Shown here: piece after piece, positions 27,913 to 38,855 of the stretch
How positions within the stretch are numbered: the stretch's first letter is position 1
Layout: each line of letters opens with the position of its first letter
Origin: Mesorhizobium sp. LMG 17147
GTDB lineage: Bacteria; Pseudomonadota; Alphaproteobacteria; Rhizobiales; Rhizobiaceae
Reading direction: 5' to 3'
Length of the DNA: 64,000 nucleotides
Assembly: GCF_024297145.1 (NCBI RefSeq)
Contig: NZ_JANCTC010000004.1
Span: 248,001 to 312,000 of the forward strand
Notes under the pieces: generated by a model
Databases searched by the model: none
Told to the model about the DNA's origin: nothing
Seen by the model: the letters and a program-made list of their open reading frames with translations, nothing else
Program-made: the position numbers and the translations under genes

Positions 27913-28584
27913 ATGTTTAGCTCAAATATCGGTCGTCTTCGCTTTTTCTTCTATTCCGTGGCTCTGCTGGTTGCGGAAATCGTGACCTTTGTGCTGTGTG
28001 TCGTGCTGACCATCGGCATCGAGGGCTTGGCCAATTCGAAACCAGGTCCTTCCAGGGAAGGTCTGGCCGCGGCCGTTCTCGTCGCTTCGCTGGTGATCTT
28101 TCTGTTCCGCGCGAATTTCGCCTGGCGTCGAAGCCGCGACGCGCAAGGGTCGGGTTGGATCCTTTGGTCGTATATCGTGTTCTCGACCCTGTTTGCGATT
28201 CTGCAGGCCGGCACTGTTCTTGTCGTAAAATTCGACGGCGAAGATTCGCATTCCGGCCTTAACCTGCTGGGATTAGCTCTTGTCGGGCTGTGGGCCGTTA
28301 TCTTGGGCGGCCAAGCCGGCGGGCGGTGGCTCTTCGGATATGGCATCATCCCTGAGTTTCGACGATTTCGACCCGCCCGGGCCGCTGCGCCGCACCGCGG
28401 CGCCCCGTTCAGCGTCAGCCGCGGGCGTGACGGCCCTGGCTCCAGCCTACGCCATGCGCGCCGCGCCGGTGCCGTCGAACCATGCTGCATCTCAACCTGC
28501 ATCTCCGGCAACCGGCCGGCCGCGGGCCGGCGGCTTCGGCAAGCGGGGCCTTGTGTGACCTGTCTCGCCGCATCAAGGCCATGA
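27913..28584 (+). CDS. DUF805-like membrane protein, probably frameshifted near 28320
   Basis: From the ATG at 27913 (MFSSNIGRLRFFFYSVALL) the first ~135 residues are a four-helix membrane protein with the DUF805 signature RSRDAQGSGWILW near 75. After VILGGQAGG the open frame becomes an unlikely Arg/Pro/Cys-rich tail ending at 28584. The neighbouring frame instead gives a smooth continuation, GGSSDMASSLSFDDFDPPGP through to GGFGKRGLV and a stop at 28556-28558. Removing one G in the run near 28319-28322 joins the two. It is a sequencing error or a recent mutation. Function unknown. Confidence 0.65.
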   Translation: MFSSNIGRLRFFFYSVALLVAEIVTFVLCVVLTIGIEGLANSKPGPSREGLAAAVLVASLVIFLFRANFAWRRSRDAQGSGWILWSYIVFSTLFAILQAGTVLVVKFDGEDSHSGLNLLGLALVGLWAVILGGQAGGRWLFGYGIIPEFRRFRPARAAAPHRGAPFSVSRGRDGPGSSLRHARRAGAVEPCCISTCISGNRPAAGRRLRQAGPCVTCLAASRP

Positions 28585-28711
28585 TGGTTCCACATAGAAG
28601 CGGCCGGGACAAAGCATCATTGGCCGAAGCAAAATGCATAGGCCGGCCTTCTCTCGTGATCTCGTTTTGTAATTCCCCAGCCTTTAGTGATTCCCAGCCC
28701 TTAGTGACTCA

Positions 28712-29530
28712 ATGACCATGACCGATCCGTCGAGCGCCCGTCCGATCCTGATGTTCGATTCCGGCATTGGCGGCCTCACCGTGCTGCGTGAGGCGCGCGT
28801 CCTGATGCCTGACCGCCGCTTCATCTATGTCGCCGACGACGCGGCGTTCCCCTTCGGCGCCTGGGAGGAAACGGCGCTGAGAACACATATTCTGGAGTTG
28901 TTCGCCAGGCTGCTCGAACGGTTTTCGCCGGCCATTTCGGTCATCGCCTGCAACACCGCCTCGACACTGGTCATCGATGCGTTGCGCGAGCGGTTTCCCG
29001 GCCACCCTTTCGTCGGCACCGTGCCGGCCATCAAGCCGGCGGCGGAACGCACGCGCTCAGGCCTCGTTTCGGTGCTGGCGACGCCCGGCACCGTCAAGCG
29101 CCAGTACACGCGCGACCTGATCAGCAAGTGGGCGCAGAAATGCCACGTCCGCCTGGTCGGCAGCGACAGGCTGGCTGGATTGGCCGAAGCATATATGCGC
29201 GATGGTTTTGTCGACGAGGACGCCGTGCGCGCCGAGATCGCGCCGTGCTTCGTTGAGCATGACGGGCTGCGCACCGACATCGTCGTGCTTGCCTGCACCC
29301 ATTATCCTTTTTTGGTCAACCGCATGCGCAAGACAGCACCTTGGCCGGTCGACTGGCTCGACCCGGCCGAGGCGATCGCACGCCGCGCGCTGTCGCTGCT
29401 TGCCGATACCGAGGCCGCTTATCGCAGAGAGGCACTGCCGGAAGGCGCCGACCTTGCGTTCTTCACCTCGAACAGCACCGATTTTCCGACGCGCCGGCTG
29501 ATGCAGGGATTTGGCCTGGCGATATCCTGA
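28712..29530 (+). CDS. murI: Glutamate racemase
   Basis: 272 aa. Makes D-glutamate for peptidoglycan. [20 protein letters not shown] at the start carries the catalytic Asp/Ser region. The two catalytic cysteines are present, in [11 protein letters not shown] near residue 75 and [10 protein letters not shown] near 190. [11 protein letters not shown] between them is conserved. The start MTMTD at 28712 gives the normal length. Confidence 0.96.
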   Translation: MTMTDPSSARPILMFDSGIGGLTVLREARVLMPDRRFIYVADDAAFPFGAWEETALRTHILELFARLLERFSPAISVIACNTASTLVIDALRERFPGHPFVGTVPAIKPAAERTRSGLVSVLATPGTVKRQYTRDLISKWAQKCHVRLVGSDRLAGLAEAYMRDGFVDEDAVRAEIAPCFVEHDGLRTDIVVLACTHYPFLVNRMRKTAPWPVDWLDPAEAIARRALSLLADTEAAYRREALPEGADLAFFTSNSTDFPTRRLMQGFGLAIS

Positions 29531-29606
29531 CCGCAAGCAATTTTCGCTTTGGGAACATCACACCAGACAATGCGTTTTCCTCTCATCGGAAACGGGAGAA
29601 ACCATC

Positions 29607-29795
29607 ATGCCAGCCACCTCAAAAGCCCAGCAGAAAGCGGCCGGCGCGGCATTGTCAGCCAAGCGCGGCGAGACCAAGAAGGGCGCGCTCAAAGGTGCGT
29701 CGAAGGGAATGTATAAATCCATGAGCGAAAAACAGCTCGAGGAATTCGCCGAGACCAAGCGCAAAGGCCTGCCGGAAAAGAAGTCGAAACACTGA
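29607..29795 (+). CDS. DUF3008 small basic protein
   Basis: 62 aa from the ATG at 29607, preceded by GGGAGAA. MPATSKAQQKAAGAALSAKR is the hallmark of DUF3008, a short lysine-rich family common in alphaproteobacteria. SKGMYKSMSEKQLEEFAETK follows. The protein is highly charged and probably disordered. Its function is unknown; the composition suggests a nucleic-acid or stress-related role. Confidence 0.85.
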   Translation: MPATSKAQQKAAGAALSAKRGETKKGALKGASKGMYKSMSEKQLEEFAETKRKGLPEKKSKH

Positions 29796-29828
29796 TCGAC
29801 TGACCATTCTGGCGGCGGATGCCGGTCA

Positions 29829-29855
29829 ATAAAAGCCCGCGGCTGAGCCGCGGGC
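29829..29855 (-). terminator. Terminator for the minus-strand gene at 29885-30097
   Basis: GCCCGCGGC (29835-29843) and GCCGCGGGC (29847-29855) form a perfect 9-bp stem with a 3-base loop. Read on the minus strand it is followed by TTTTATT (29834-29828), a good factor-independent terminator. It may also stop plus-strand transcripts from the DUF3008 gene. Confidence 0.75.
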
Positions 29856-29884
29856 CATGAAGTCTCAACGGGCGAGGGCGAAAA

Positions 29885-30097
29885 TTACCAGTTCCAGCCC
29901 CAACCGCAGCGCCGCACTTTGTAGCGGATAACCTTGCGATGACCGTGGCGCCACACCACCTTTTTCTTGACCACGATGCGGCAGACCTGGTGATGCCTGT
30001 GCCCATGCCAATGCCGGGCCTGCGCCGGCTCGGGCGCGACCGCCATCGTGCCGGCCATCACCGCGGCGCCCACCAACGTAAGGAAGAACTTCTTCAT
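29885..30097 (-). CDS. Small secreted cationic His-rich protein
   Basis: 70 aa from the ATG at 30097, with AGAGGAG upstream. Residues 1-27 are a clear signal peptide (MKKFFLTLVGAAVMAG..., cleavage after AQA). The 43-residue mature part has 13 Lys/Arg, 7 His (RHWHGHRHHQ) and two Cys, ending GWGWNW. No family is recognised, though short secreted basic proteins of this kind are common in rhizobia. Metal binding or an antimicrobial-like or envelope role can be imagined but is unproven. It has its own terminator. Confidence 0.75.
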   Translation of the reverse strand: MKKFFLTLVGAAVMAGTMAVAPEPAQARHWHGHRHHQVCRIVVKKKVVWRHGHRKVIRYKVRRCGWGWNW

Positions 30098-30227
30098 GCG
30101 AATTCCGGCTCCTCTGACTTCAGTCCCTTCCTGATGCCGCTGGCGCAACCTCCCGCCACATCCGGCACGTTCTACAACCGTAACACTATCCGGTTCGGCG
30201 ATTCGCGCCAGCCAGAAGCTTGACAGC

Positions 30228-30289
30228 GGTTAAATCTCCGTTTAACCAGCCCACCAACACCGGGCCGCAATGCCCGGTGGTTTTCTTTA
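30228..30289 (+). ncRNA. Candidate small RNA 3' end: dyad plus terminator
   Basis: GGTTAAA (30228-30234) and TTTAACC (30241-30247) form a perfect dyad. Ten bases on, CACCGGGC (30258-30265) pairs with GCCCGGTG (30272-30279), followed by GTTTTCTTT. This is a good plus-strand terminator, yet no plus-strand gene lies in front of it for 430 bp. TTGACA at 30220-30225 could be a -35 box, but no good -10 follows. A small RNA or a structured leader is inferred. Confidence 0.35.
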
Positions 30290-30430
30290 TGTGTGCAAGA
30301 CGTTTGGGAAGCCGGTGTTACTTTCCTTATGTCTTGTTTGAAATGACGTGTCCCGTGGGTTTTCCGTCGCGTTGCGTGGAAAATCCTGTCAGGTCTCGAA
30401 AACGGAGGCCAGAGGAGGGCGCGTTTCCTT

Positions 30431-30465
30431 CACCCGGACCATGAGGTTCCGGGTGTGTTGTTTTG
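30431..30465 (+). promoter_or_regulatory. rpsD leader hairpin
   Basis: CACCCGGA (30431-30438) pairs with TCCGGGTG (30448-30455) over a 9-base loop. TGTTGTTTTG follows, and then the rpsD ribosome-binding site AAAGGGA. The structure looks like a weak terminator or attenuator directly before a ribosomal protein gene. Autogenous control by S4 is known in E. coli; here it is only a possibility. Confidence 0.4.
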
Positions 30466-30477
30466 AAAGGGAATGCG

Positions 30478-31095
30478 ATGAGCAAGCGCGAATCCGCGAA
30501 GTACAAGATCGACCGCCGTCTTGGCGAAAACATCTGGGGCCGCCCGAAGTCCCCGGTCAACAAGCGTGAATACGGCCCCGGCCAGCATGGCCAGCGCCGC
30601 AAGGGCAAGCTTTCCGATTTCGGCCTGCAGCTGCGCGCCAAGCAGAAGCTTAAGGGCCACTATGGCGACGTTTCGGAGAAGCAGTTCCGCAAGGTCTATG
30701 AAGAGGCGGACCGCCGCAAGGGCGACACCTCGGAGAACCTGATCGGCCTGCTCGAATCGCGCCTCGACGCCGTCGTCTACCGCTCCAAATTCGTGCCGAC
30801 CATCTTTGCGGCGCGCCAGTTCGTCAATCACGGCCACGTCAACGTCAATGGCAAGCGCGTCAACATCGGCTCGTACCGTTGCAAGCCGGGCGATGTCATC
30901 GAAGTGCGCGAGAAGTCGAAGCAGCTGGTCATCGTGCTGGAATCGGTGGGCCTGGCCGAGCGCGACGTGCCCGATTACATCGAGGCCGACCACAACAAGA
31001 TGACCGCGACTTTCACGCGCATCCCCGGCTTGGCTGACGTTCCGTTTGCAGTGCAGATGGAACCGAATCTGGTCGTCGAATTCTATTCGCGCTGA
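30478..31095 (+). CDS. rpsD: 30S ribosomal protein S4
   Basis: 205 aa from the ATG at 30478 ([20 protein letters not shown]), preceded by AAAGGGA. Binds the 5' domain of 16S rRNA and starts small-subunit assembly. [17 protein letters not shown] near residue 35 and the S4 RNA-binding domain ([20 protein letters not shown], then [15 protein letters not shown]) near 95-135 are clear. Stands alone, as in other Rhizobiales, with its own leader and terminator. Confidence 0.98.
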   Translation: MSKRESAKYKIDRRLGENIWGRPKSPVNKREYGPGQHGQRRKGKLSDFGLQLRAKQKLKGHYGDVSEKQFRKVYEEADRRKGDTSENLIGLLESRLDAVVYRSKFVPTIFAARQFVNHGHVNVNGKRVNIGSYRCKPGDVIEVREKSKQLVIVLESVGLAERDVPDYIEADHNKMTATFTRIPGLADVPFAVQMEPNLVVEFYSR

Positions 31096-31122
31096 TCGGC
31101 GCGTTCGTCACGACACAACCGA

Positions 31123-31150
31123 AGGCCGCCCCTCCAGGCGGCCTTTTCTT
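31123..31150 (+). terminator. rpsD terminator
   Basis: AGGCCGCC (31123-31130) and GGCGGCCT (31137-31144) form an 8-bp stem with a 6-base loop, followed by TTTTCTTTCTT. A strong factor-independent terminator 28 bases after the rpsD stop. Confidence 0.9.
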
Positions 31151-31247
31151 TCTTCGTCCTTTTCAGGGACGTGAGTCGGAAATCGATTTCGATTTTCGAT
31201 CCGATGCGCTACTGCGGGCGGCAACAGGACTTTAGGGCCGACGCGCC

Positions 31248-32135
31248 GTGAACATGCAGCCAGACGCCAAAACGCTTGACCCGATCGCCGACGCCGAAGG
31301 CGGCTTTCATCCGCTGTTTGCCGATGTGCCGTCCTCCGTCGAGTTCAATAAGCTGCGCAAGCGGCTGTTGCGGCTTGCCCGCCAGGCGATCGACGATTTC
31401 GCCATGGTGAGACCCGGCGACCGTTGGCTGATCGCTCTGTCGGGCGGCAAGGATTCCTACGGCTTGCTTGCCGTGCTGCTTGATCTCAAATGGCGCGGGC
31501 TGCTGCCGGTCGAGCTGTTGGCCTGCAATCTCGACCAGGGCCAGCCGAACTTTCCCAAACACATATTGCCCGATTATCTCGACAGCTATGCCATTCCGCA
31601 TCGCATCGAATATCAGGACACCTATTCGGTGGTGACCGACAAGCTGGCCGAGGGCAGCACCTATTGCTCGCTGTGCTCGCGGCTGCGGCGCGGCCATCTC
31701 TATCGCATTGCCCGCGAGGAGGGCTGCTCGGCGCTGGTGCTCGGCCACCACCGCGAGGACATACTGGAAACCTTCTTCATGAACCTGTTCCATGGCGGGC
31801 GCCTGGCCGCCATGCCGCCGAAGCTGCTCAACGACGAAGGCGATGTCATGGTGCTGCGGCCGCTCGCCTATTGTGCGGAAGTCGATCTCGAGAAATTCGC
31901 CGGCGCCATGAAATTCCCGATCATTCCGTGCGATCTGTGCGGTAGCCAGGAAGGTCTGCAGCGCAATGCCATGAAGGCGATGCTCGACGACATCGAGAAG
32001 CGAATGCCCGGCCGCAAGGACACGATGATCCGCGCCATGACCAATGTGCGGCGTTCGCATCTGCTCGACAGGAAACTGTTCGATTTCGCCGCCCTCAACG
32101 AAACCCTCACCACCAGGCGTCCCGATGACATTTGA
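31248..32135 (+). CDS. ttcA: tRNA 2-thiocytidine synthetase TtcA
   Basis: 295 aa from GTG at 31248 (AGGG upstream; ATG at 31254 also possible). Thiolates cytidine 32 of certain tRNAs using ATP and an Fe-S cluster. The PP-loop SGGKDS is near residue 65. Two CxxC motifs bind the cluster: [14 protein letters not shown] near 140 and [10 protein letters not shown] near 228. [18 protein letters not shown] lies between. Its 3' end overlaps the next gene by 11 bp. Confidence 0.93.
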   Translation: MNMQPDAKTLDPIADAEGGFHPLFADVPSSVEFNKLRKRLLRLARQAIDDFAMVRPGDRWLIALSGGKDSYGLLAVLLDLKWRGLLPVELLACNLDQGQPNFPKHILPDYLDSYAIPHRIEYQDTYSVVTDKLAEGSTYCSLCSRLRRGHLYRIAREEGCSALVLGHHREDILETFFMNLFHGGRLAAMPPKLLNDEGDVMVLRPLAYCAEVDLEKFAGAMKFPIIPCDLCGSQEGLQRNAMKAMLDDIEKRMPGRKDTMIRAMTNVRRSHLLDRKLFDFAALNETLTTRRPDDI

Positions 32136-32952
32136 AGATAGCGCGATCGACTGGCTTGCCGACCTTCTGTCAGAAGCCGCCGTCGCCGAGATCATGCCGC
32201 GCTTTCGCCGGTTGAGCGAGGGCGACGTCCGTCGCAAGACCTCGGCCGCCGATCTCGTCACCGAGGCCGACGTCAATGCCGAACGGCTCATCACCGCCAG
32301 CCTGCGCCAGCGTTATCCCCACGCAATGATCGTCGGCGAGGAGGCCTGCTCCGACGACCCGACGCTGCTCGACGGTCTGGGCGATGCCGAACTCGCCTTC
32401 GTCATCGACCCGGTCGACGGCACCTTCAACTTCGCCTCCGGCGTGCCGCTGTTCGGCGTCATGCTTGGCGTCGTGGTCAAGGGCGAGACGGTCGCCGGCA
32501 TCATTCACGACCCCGTCGGCAAGGATTGGCTGATCGGCGTTAGTGGCGCCGGCAGCCATATCCGCCATGCCCATGGCAATCTGGAAAAGGTCCATGTCGC
32601 CAAACCGGCGCCGATGTCGGAAATGACCGGTGCGGTCTCATGGCACTATGTGCCCGAGCCGGACCGCTCACGTTTGGCGCGCAACCAGACCAAGTCGCTA
32701 TCGCAGTTCAACTATCGCTGCGCCGCCCACGAATACCGCCTGCTGGCCAGCGGCCACGGCCATTTCGTCGTCTACAACAAGCTGATGCCTTGGGACCACT
32801 TGGCCGGCGTGTTGATCCATGCAGAGGCCGGCGGCCATGCCGCGCGCTTCGACGGCAGCGCCTATCTGCCGTCGCATGTCGGGGGTGGCCTGCTGGTCGC
32901 GCCGGACCGGGAGAGCTGGCGGGAGCTGCGCCGCGAGCTCTGGGCAGAATAG
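32125..32952 (+). CDS. Inositol monophosphatase-family phosphatase
   Basis: 275 aa from the ATG at 32125, inside the end of ttcA. Metal-dependent sugar-phosphatase fold: VGEEACSDD near 68-76 (first metal ligand), the signature [14 protein letters not shown] near 95 and [15 protein letters not shown] near 222. The family includes SuhB, histidinol phosphatase and CysQ-type enzymes; the sequence does not settle the substrate. Translational overlap with ttcA suggests co-expression. Confidence 0.88.
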   Translation: MTFEDSAIDWLADLLSEAAVAEIMPRFRRLSEGDVRRKTSAADLVTEADVNAERLITASLRQRYPHAMIVGEEACSDDPTLLDGLGDAELAFVIDPVDGTFNFASGVPLFGVMLGVVVKGETVAGIIHDPVGKDWLIGVSGAGSHIRHAHGNLEKVHVAKPAPMSEMTGAVSWHYVPEPDRSRLARNQTKSLSQFNYRCAAHEYRLLASGHGHFVVYNKLMPWDHLAGVLIHAEAGGHAARFDGSAYLPSHVGGGLLVAPDRESWRELRRELWAE

Positions 32953-33001
32953 CTCTTCGCTGCCAAAGGTGTCCAATCTTGTGCGAAACCGGAGATCTCG
33001 A

Positions 33002-33409
33002 ATGAAACCTCGGTCCGCAATTGTTGCAACGGCCTTTGCCCTTGCCTTGGTTGCCGGTGTCAATGAAGCAAGAGCTGGGGAACGCGCATGTCGCAGTCCC
33101 GACTCCGTCGACACCATAGACGAGATGTTCTCCGCGATCTTCGCCTGTTGGAAGCCGCCGCCCGGAACCGCGGGCATGACCCTGACGCTGCAGTTCTCAA
33201 TTCGCCGAAACGGCACGCTTATTGGCAAGCCACGCGCCACTTTCTCCCATCTAGGGGACGATGGTCCGCTCAACCGGGCCTTCGTGGCTTCCGTCCTCGA
33301 GGCGCTCGATAAGGCTCTTCCACTGCCCGTTTCCGACAGTATGGGTGGAGCAATCGCAGGACGTACGCTGTTCCCTCGCTTCACCGCGGTCAGTGAGGGT
33401 GCATCCTAG
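33002..33409 (+). CDS. Secreted protein with TonB-C-like domain
   Basis: 135 aa from the ATG at 33002. Residues 1-26 are a signal peptide (MKPRSAIVATAFALALVAGV...). The rest contains MTLTLQFSIRRNGTLIGKPR and a following FVASVLEALDKALPLPVS, resembling the C-terminal fold of TonB/TolA-type proteins (a two-strand region with an RRNG turn). A conserved periplasmic role is likely, but no partner genes are nearby. Assignment is by pattern only. Confidence 0.6.
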   Translation: MKPRSAIVATAFALALVAGVNEARAGERACRSPDSVDTIDEMFSAIFACWKPPPGTAGMTLTLQFSIRRNGTLIGKPRATFSHLGDDGPLNRAFVASVLEALDKALPLPVSDSMGGAIAGRTLFPRFTAVSEGAS

Positions 33410-33427
33410 GCGCACGCGCAATGTGCA

Positions 33428-34672
33428 TTAAACCGGCGGGTTATGCGGCTGGAATAGTCTGCCGCGCTCGGCCAGCAGGATCATCAGCAGCGCCGCCACC
33501 GACACGCTGCAGAACCCGGCGGCCAGCGGCGTCACCGTGCCGTTGAATGCTTGGCCGATCAGCGTGCCGAGAATGCCGCCAAGAAATGTCTGCATGAACC
33601 CAAGGATCGACGACGCAGTGCCGGCCAGGTGCCCCAGCGGCTCCATAGCGAGCGCGTTGAAGTTCGCGCCGAGCGCGCCGAACGGGACCATGGCGCAGGC
33701 AAAGAAGGCAATGAAGAGCCAGAGCGGCATCTTCATTTCGATGGAAACGACCAGCCAGGCAAGGCTGATTGCCAGAAACAGCAGCAGCGCGCTTTGCGAC
33801 AGGCGGCGCATGCCGATACGACCGACGAGGCGCGAATTGAGGTAGTTCGAAAACGCAAGCACGCCGGCAACCCCCGCGAAGATGACCGGGAACATCTCAC
33901 CGACATTGAACACGCTGACATAGATCTGCTGGGCCGAGGCGATGAAGCCGAACATGGCGCCGAAGATGAAGGTGCTGGCGAAGGCGTAGCAGAGCGCGAT
34001 GCGGTTGGTGAGAACGATGCGGAAGCCGCCGATGATGGAGGACAGCGTCAGCGGCCGGCGATATTCGGGATGTAATGTCTCGGGCAGGCGCAGCAGCGAC
34101 CAGGCGGACACGATCAGCGCGCCGGCTGCCATGGTGACGAAGATCACATGCCAGGTCGCAAACAGCATGATGAACTGGCCGATACCGGGCGCGACCACCG
34201 GAATGGCCATGAACACCATGAAGATCAAGGACATGACTTCGGCCATGCGCCTTCCGTCGAACGTATCGCGCACGATCGAGACGGCAATGACGCGCGTCGC
34301 CGCCGCGCCGATGCCTTGCACGGCCCGGCATAGCAGAAGCGTGGCGAATGACGGGGCGATTGCCGCAGCGCCGGCCGCCACGACGTAGATCACCAGCCCT
34401 GCGACAAGAGGCGCGCGGCGCCCGAAACGGTCCGAGATCGGCCCGAAGAACAGCTGTCCGCCCCCAAAGCCAAGGATATAGGCGGTGACCACATATTGCC
34501 GGTGGTTTTCATTTTCGACGCCAAGCGAAGCGCCGATCTGCTGCAGCGCCGGCAAAATAATGTCGATGGCCAGCGAATTGAGCGCCATCAGCGCCGCGCA
34601 CAGCGCAATGAATTCCCAGCGCGGAATGGGCAAGGTGCTTGCCTTTTGCTGCGCTTGTGTTTGCTGATCCAC
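33428..34672 (-). CDS. Bcr/CflA-family MFS drug exporter
   Basis: 414 aa from GTG at 34672 with GAGGATC nine bases upstream; an ATG at 34717 is also in frame. Twelve hydrophobic helices. Early ALNSLAIDIILPALQQIG and the MFS motif A in GQLFFGPISDRFGRRAP near 60 identify the Bcr/CflA (DHA1) group. RAVQGIGAAATRVIAVSIVR near 110 is the second family motif. These proton antiporters export bicyclomycin, chloramphenicol or other small molecules. No regulator is adjacent. Confidence 0.9.
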   Translation of the reverse strand: MDQQTQAQQKASTLPIPRWEFIALCAALMALNSLAIDIILPALQQIGASLGVENENHRQYVVTAYILGFGGGQLFFGPISDRFGRRAPLVAGLVIYVVAAGAAAIAPSFATLLLCRAVQGIGAAATRVIAVSIVRDTFDGRRMAEVMSLIFMVFMAIPVVAPGIGQFIMLFATWHVIFVTMAAGALIVSAWSLLRLPETLHPEYRRPLTLSSIIGGFRIVLTNRIALCYAFASTFIFGAMFGFIASAQQIYVSVFNVGEMFPVIFAGVAGVLAFSNYLNSRLVGRIGMRRLSQSALLLFLAISLAWLVVSIEMKMPLWLFIAFFACAMVPFGALGANFNALAMEPLGHLAGTASSILGFMQTFLGGILGTLIGQAFNGTVTPLAAGFCSVSVAALLMILLAERGRLFQPHNPPV

Positions 34673-34834
34673 GGCCAGTCCGATCCTCAACGAAAATGCG
34701 CCGGCTGGCCGACGCATCCATTCGTTGATTGCCCCGATGTCGGGCAGAACTTTTTGCCAAGGTGGGGGCTGCCCCGGCGCTTATCGTTTGACCCCCGAAA
34801 ATCGCAGTCGGAAGGTCATACGCAGAAACAGAAG

Positions 34835-35170
34835 TCAGGCGGCGCCTTTGACGCTGACGCCTTTTTCGACGAGGAAGGTCTGCAATTCGCCCGCCTGGAA
34901 CATCTCGCGGATGATGTCGCAGCCGCCGACGAACTCGCCCTTGACGTAGAGCTGCGGGATGGTTGGCCAGTTGGAGTAGTCCTTGATGCCTTGCCGCAGT
35001 TCGGCCGACGTCAGCACATCGACGCCCTTATAATCGGCGCCGATATAGTCGAGGATCTGCACGACCTGGCCGGAAAATCCGCATTGCGGAAAGCCGGGTG
35101 TGCCCTTCATGAAGAGAACGACGTCGTTGCCCTTCACTTCATTGTCAATGTAATCGTTGATGCCGCTCAT
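34835..35170 (-). CDS. grxD: Monothiol glutaredoxin Grx4
   Basis: 111 aa from the ATG at 35170. The CGFS active site is in KGTPGFPQCGFSGQVV near residue 30-40, with the WPTIPQLYVKGEFVGGCDII glutathione-binding region near 75-90. CGFS glutaredoxins carry [2Fe-2S] clusters, usually as heterodimers with BolA proteins. A bolA-family gene lies 1 kb downstream in the coordinate sense, with one opposite-strand gene between. Confidence 0.95.
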   Translation of the reverse strand: MSGINDYIDNEVKGNDVVLFMKGTPGFPQCGFSGQVVQILDYIGADYKGVDVLTSAELRQGIKDYSNWPTIPQLYVKGEFVGGCDIIREMFQAGELQTFLVEKGVSVKGAA

Positions 35171-35332
35171 GGAATACCCTTTCATGCCTGTGGGAGTCAG
35201 GCTCGAACATTACCCTTCAAATAAACCCATGGGTTGCGCGAAACAAGATGTTTGCCGCCTTGCCATGCAAATGGCGCAAAGGAACATTTGATCTTGGGCC
35301 AAGCCGTTGGCCACCATTCGTCCCGAGGCGTG

Positions 35333-36139
35333 ATGAAAAGACGATATCTCGCCGGGTTCGTCCTCGCCGTTCTGTTCGCCGCACTGTCCTTGATCTGGTG
35401 GGCTAAGTCGCCGAGGCAGCCACCTCTCGTCGTTGGCGGTGAATTACCGGCGCCGTGCCGCGACGCGAGCTTCGAGGCGGTCGCCTATGTCGTCTGCGAA
35501 ATCGATCTGCGCCGCTATGACATCGGTGTGTTCCACGCAGGCATTGACGGCAAGGCTTTCGGTTCACTGGACAAATTCGACAAGGCGATGGCGGATCAGG
35601 GCCGGCCGGTGCTGCTCGCCATGAACGCCGGCATGTATCACCAAGACCTGACGCCGGTCGGCCTTCTCGTCGAAGACGGCCGGGAGAAGGCGCCGATCAA
35701 CGCCGCCGACAGCGAAGGCAATTTCTTCCTGAAACCGAACGGCGTCTTCCTGGTCCGGAAGGATGGCAAGGCGGCGGTCATCGAGACAAGCGCCTATGTT
35801 GCGACCAGACTGGACGTAATGTTTGCCACGCAATCCGGCCCGATGCTGGTGATCGACGGCCGGCTTCATCCCCGCTTCGAGCAAAACGGCACATCGCGCT
35901 ATATCCGCAATGGCGTCGGCGTGCGTGATGAAAACACTGTCGTGCTGGCGATCTCGCGCTCTGAGGTCAGCCTCAGCAGCTTCGCCCGACTGTTTCGAGA
36001 CGCGCTCGATTGTCCCAACGCGCTTTTCTTCGACGGGGCCGTTTCGGCGCTGTCGAACGGCGAGCGGATGATTGTGGGTGGAAACTATCCAGCCGGGCCG
36101 ATCATTGCCGTGACCGGTAAGAAGCTTGCGAGCCGGTAA
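35333..36139 (+). CDS. Phosphodiester glycosidase (NAGPA/DUF2233) family protein
   Basis: 268 aa from the ATG at 35333, with GAGG just upstream. A single N-terminal hydrophobic segment (residues ~5-25, YLAGFVLAVLFAALSLIWW) is a membrane anchor or signal. The DUF2233/NAGPA domain follows: LLAMNAGMYHQDLTPVGLLV near 100, NFFLKPNGVFLV near 135 and ALFFDGAVSALS near 235. Members act on N-acetylglucosamine phosphodiester bonds or cell-wall sugars. It is the only plus-strand gene in this bolA/grxD/pur stretch. Confidence 0.82.
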   Translation: MKRRYLAGFVLAVLFAALSLIWWAKSPRQPPLVVGGELPAPCRDASFEAVAYVVCEIDLRRYDIGVFHAGIDGKAFGSLDKFDKAMADQGRPVLLAMNAGMYHQDLTPVGLLVEDGREKAPINAADSEGNFFLKPNGVFLVRKDGKAAVIETSAYVATRLDVMFATQSGPMLVIDGRLHPRFEQNGTSRYIRNGVGVRDENTVVLAISRSEVSLSSFARLFRDALDCPNALFFDGAVSALSNGERMIVGGNYPAGPIIAVTGKKLASR

Positions 36140-36151
36140 CTGCAAGAGAGC

Positions 36152-36385
36152 TCAGTCCGGCACGCTGGTCTGCAGGGCAAGCGCGTGCAGCACGCCGCCC
36201 ATGTTGCCCTTCAGCGCGTCATAGACCATCTGGTGCTGCTGGACGCGGCTTTTCCCCCGAAAGCTTTCGGCCACAACCTCAGCCGCATAATGGTCGCCGT
36301 CGCCGGCCAGGTCGCGAATGGTCACCTTGGCGTCCGGAATGCCTTCCTTGATCAGCCGTTCGATGTCGTGGGCGTCCATTGCCAT
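36152..36385 (-). CDS. bolA: BolA-family protein
   Basis: 77 aa. MDAHDIERLIKEGIPDAKVT then DGDHYAAEVVAESFRGKSRV, with the conserved histidine near residue 32, and QQHQMVYDALKGNMGGVLHA near 50. This short type (IbaG/YrbA-like) binds a [2Fe-2S] cluster with monothiol glutaredoxin. It follows purL on the same strand (85 bp), the typical rhizobial order purL-bolA-grxD, although here an unrelated gene separates it from grxD. Confidence 0.93.
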   Translation of the reverse strand: MAMDAHDIERLIKEGIPDAKVTIRDLAGDGDHYAAEVVAESFRGKSRVQQHQMVYDALKGNMGGVLHALALQTSVPD

Positions 36386-36469
36386 ATGAGGATTCCTTGT
36401 TCAGGTCGTGATCTCATATATGGTCGAAAAGGCGGATGAACCACACCGAAACGGCCCCGCTTGATCACA

Positions 36470-38707
<2,238 letters not shown>

Positions 38708-38855
38708 GATCGGCAATTGTGTCCTTGGGATCGAGTACCGTCTTATCGCAAGCTTTGCAGCCGATACACCCCGTTGGATGACTAAAACGATGGAAAGCAA
38801 CAGCTGACGGCAAGTAGCGAAAGATCGCCACTCGACCCGCCGGTTTCAAGCCGGT

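Larger units (their letters stand above)
30098..30477. other. 380-bp gap before rpsD
   Basis: No protein gene recognised. It holds a dyad and terminator at 30228-30289 and a hairpin leader just before rpsD (both listed separately). The rest contains the upstream region of the small secreted gene and presumably the rpsD promoter, which I could not place with confidence. Confidence 0.5.

Noticed and set aside
30220..30248. A sigma-70 promoter starting at TTGACA 30220
   Set aside because: No acceptable -10 box lies 16-18 bases downstream; the space is taken up by the GGTTAAA/TTTAACC dyad.
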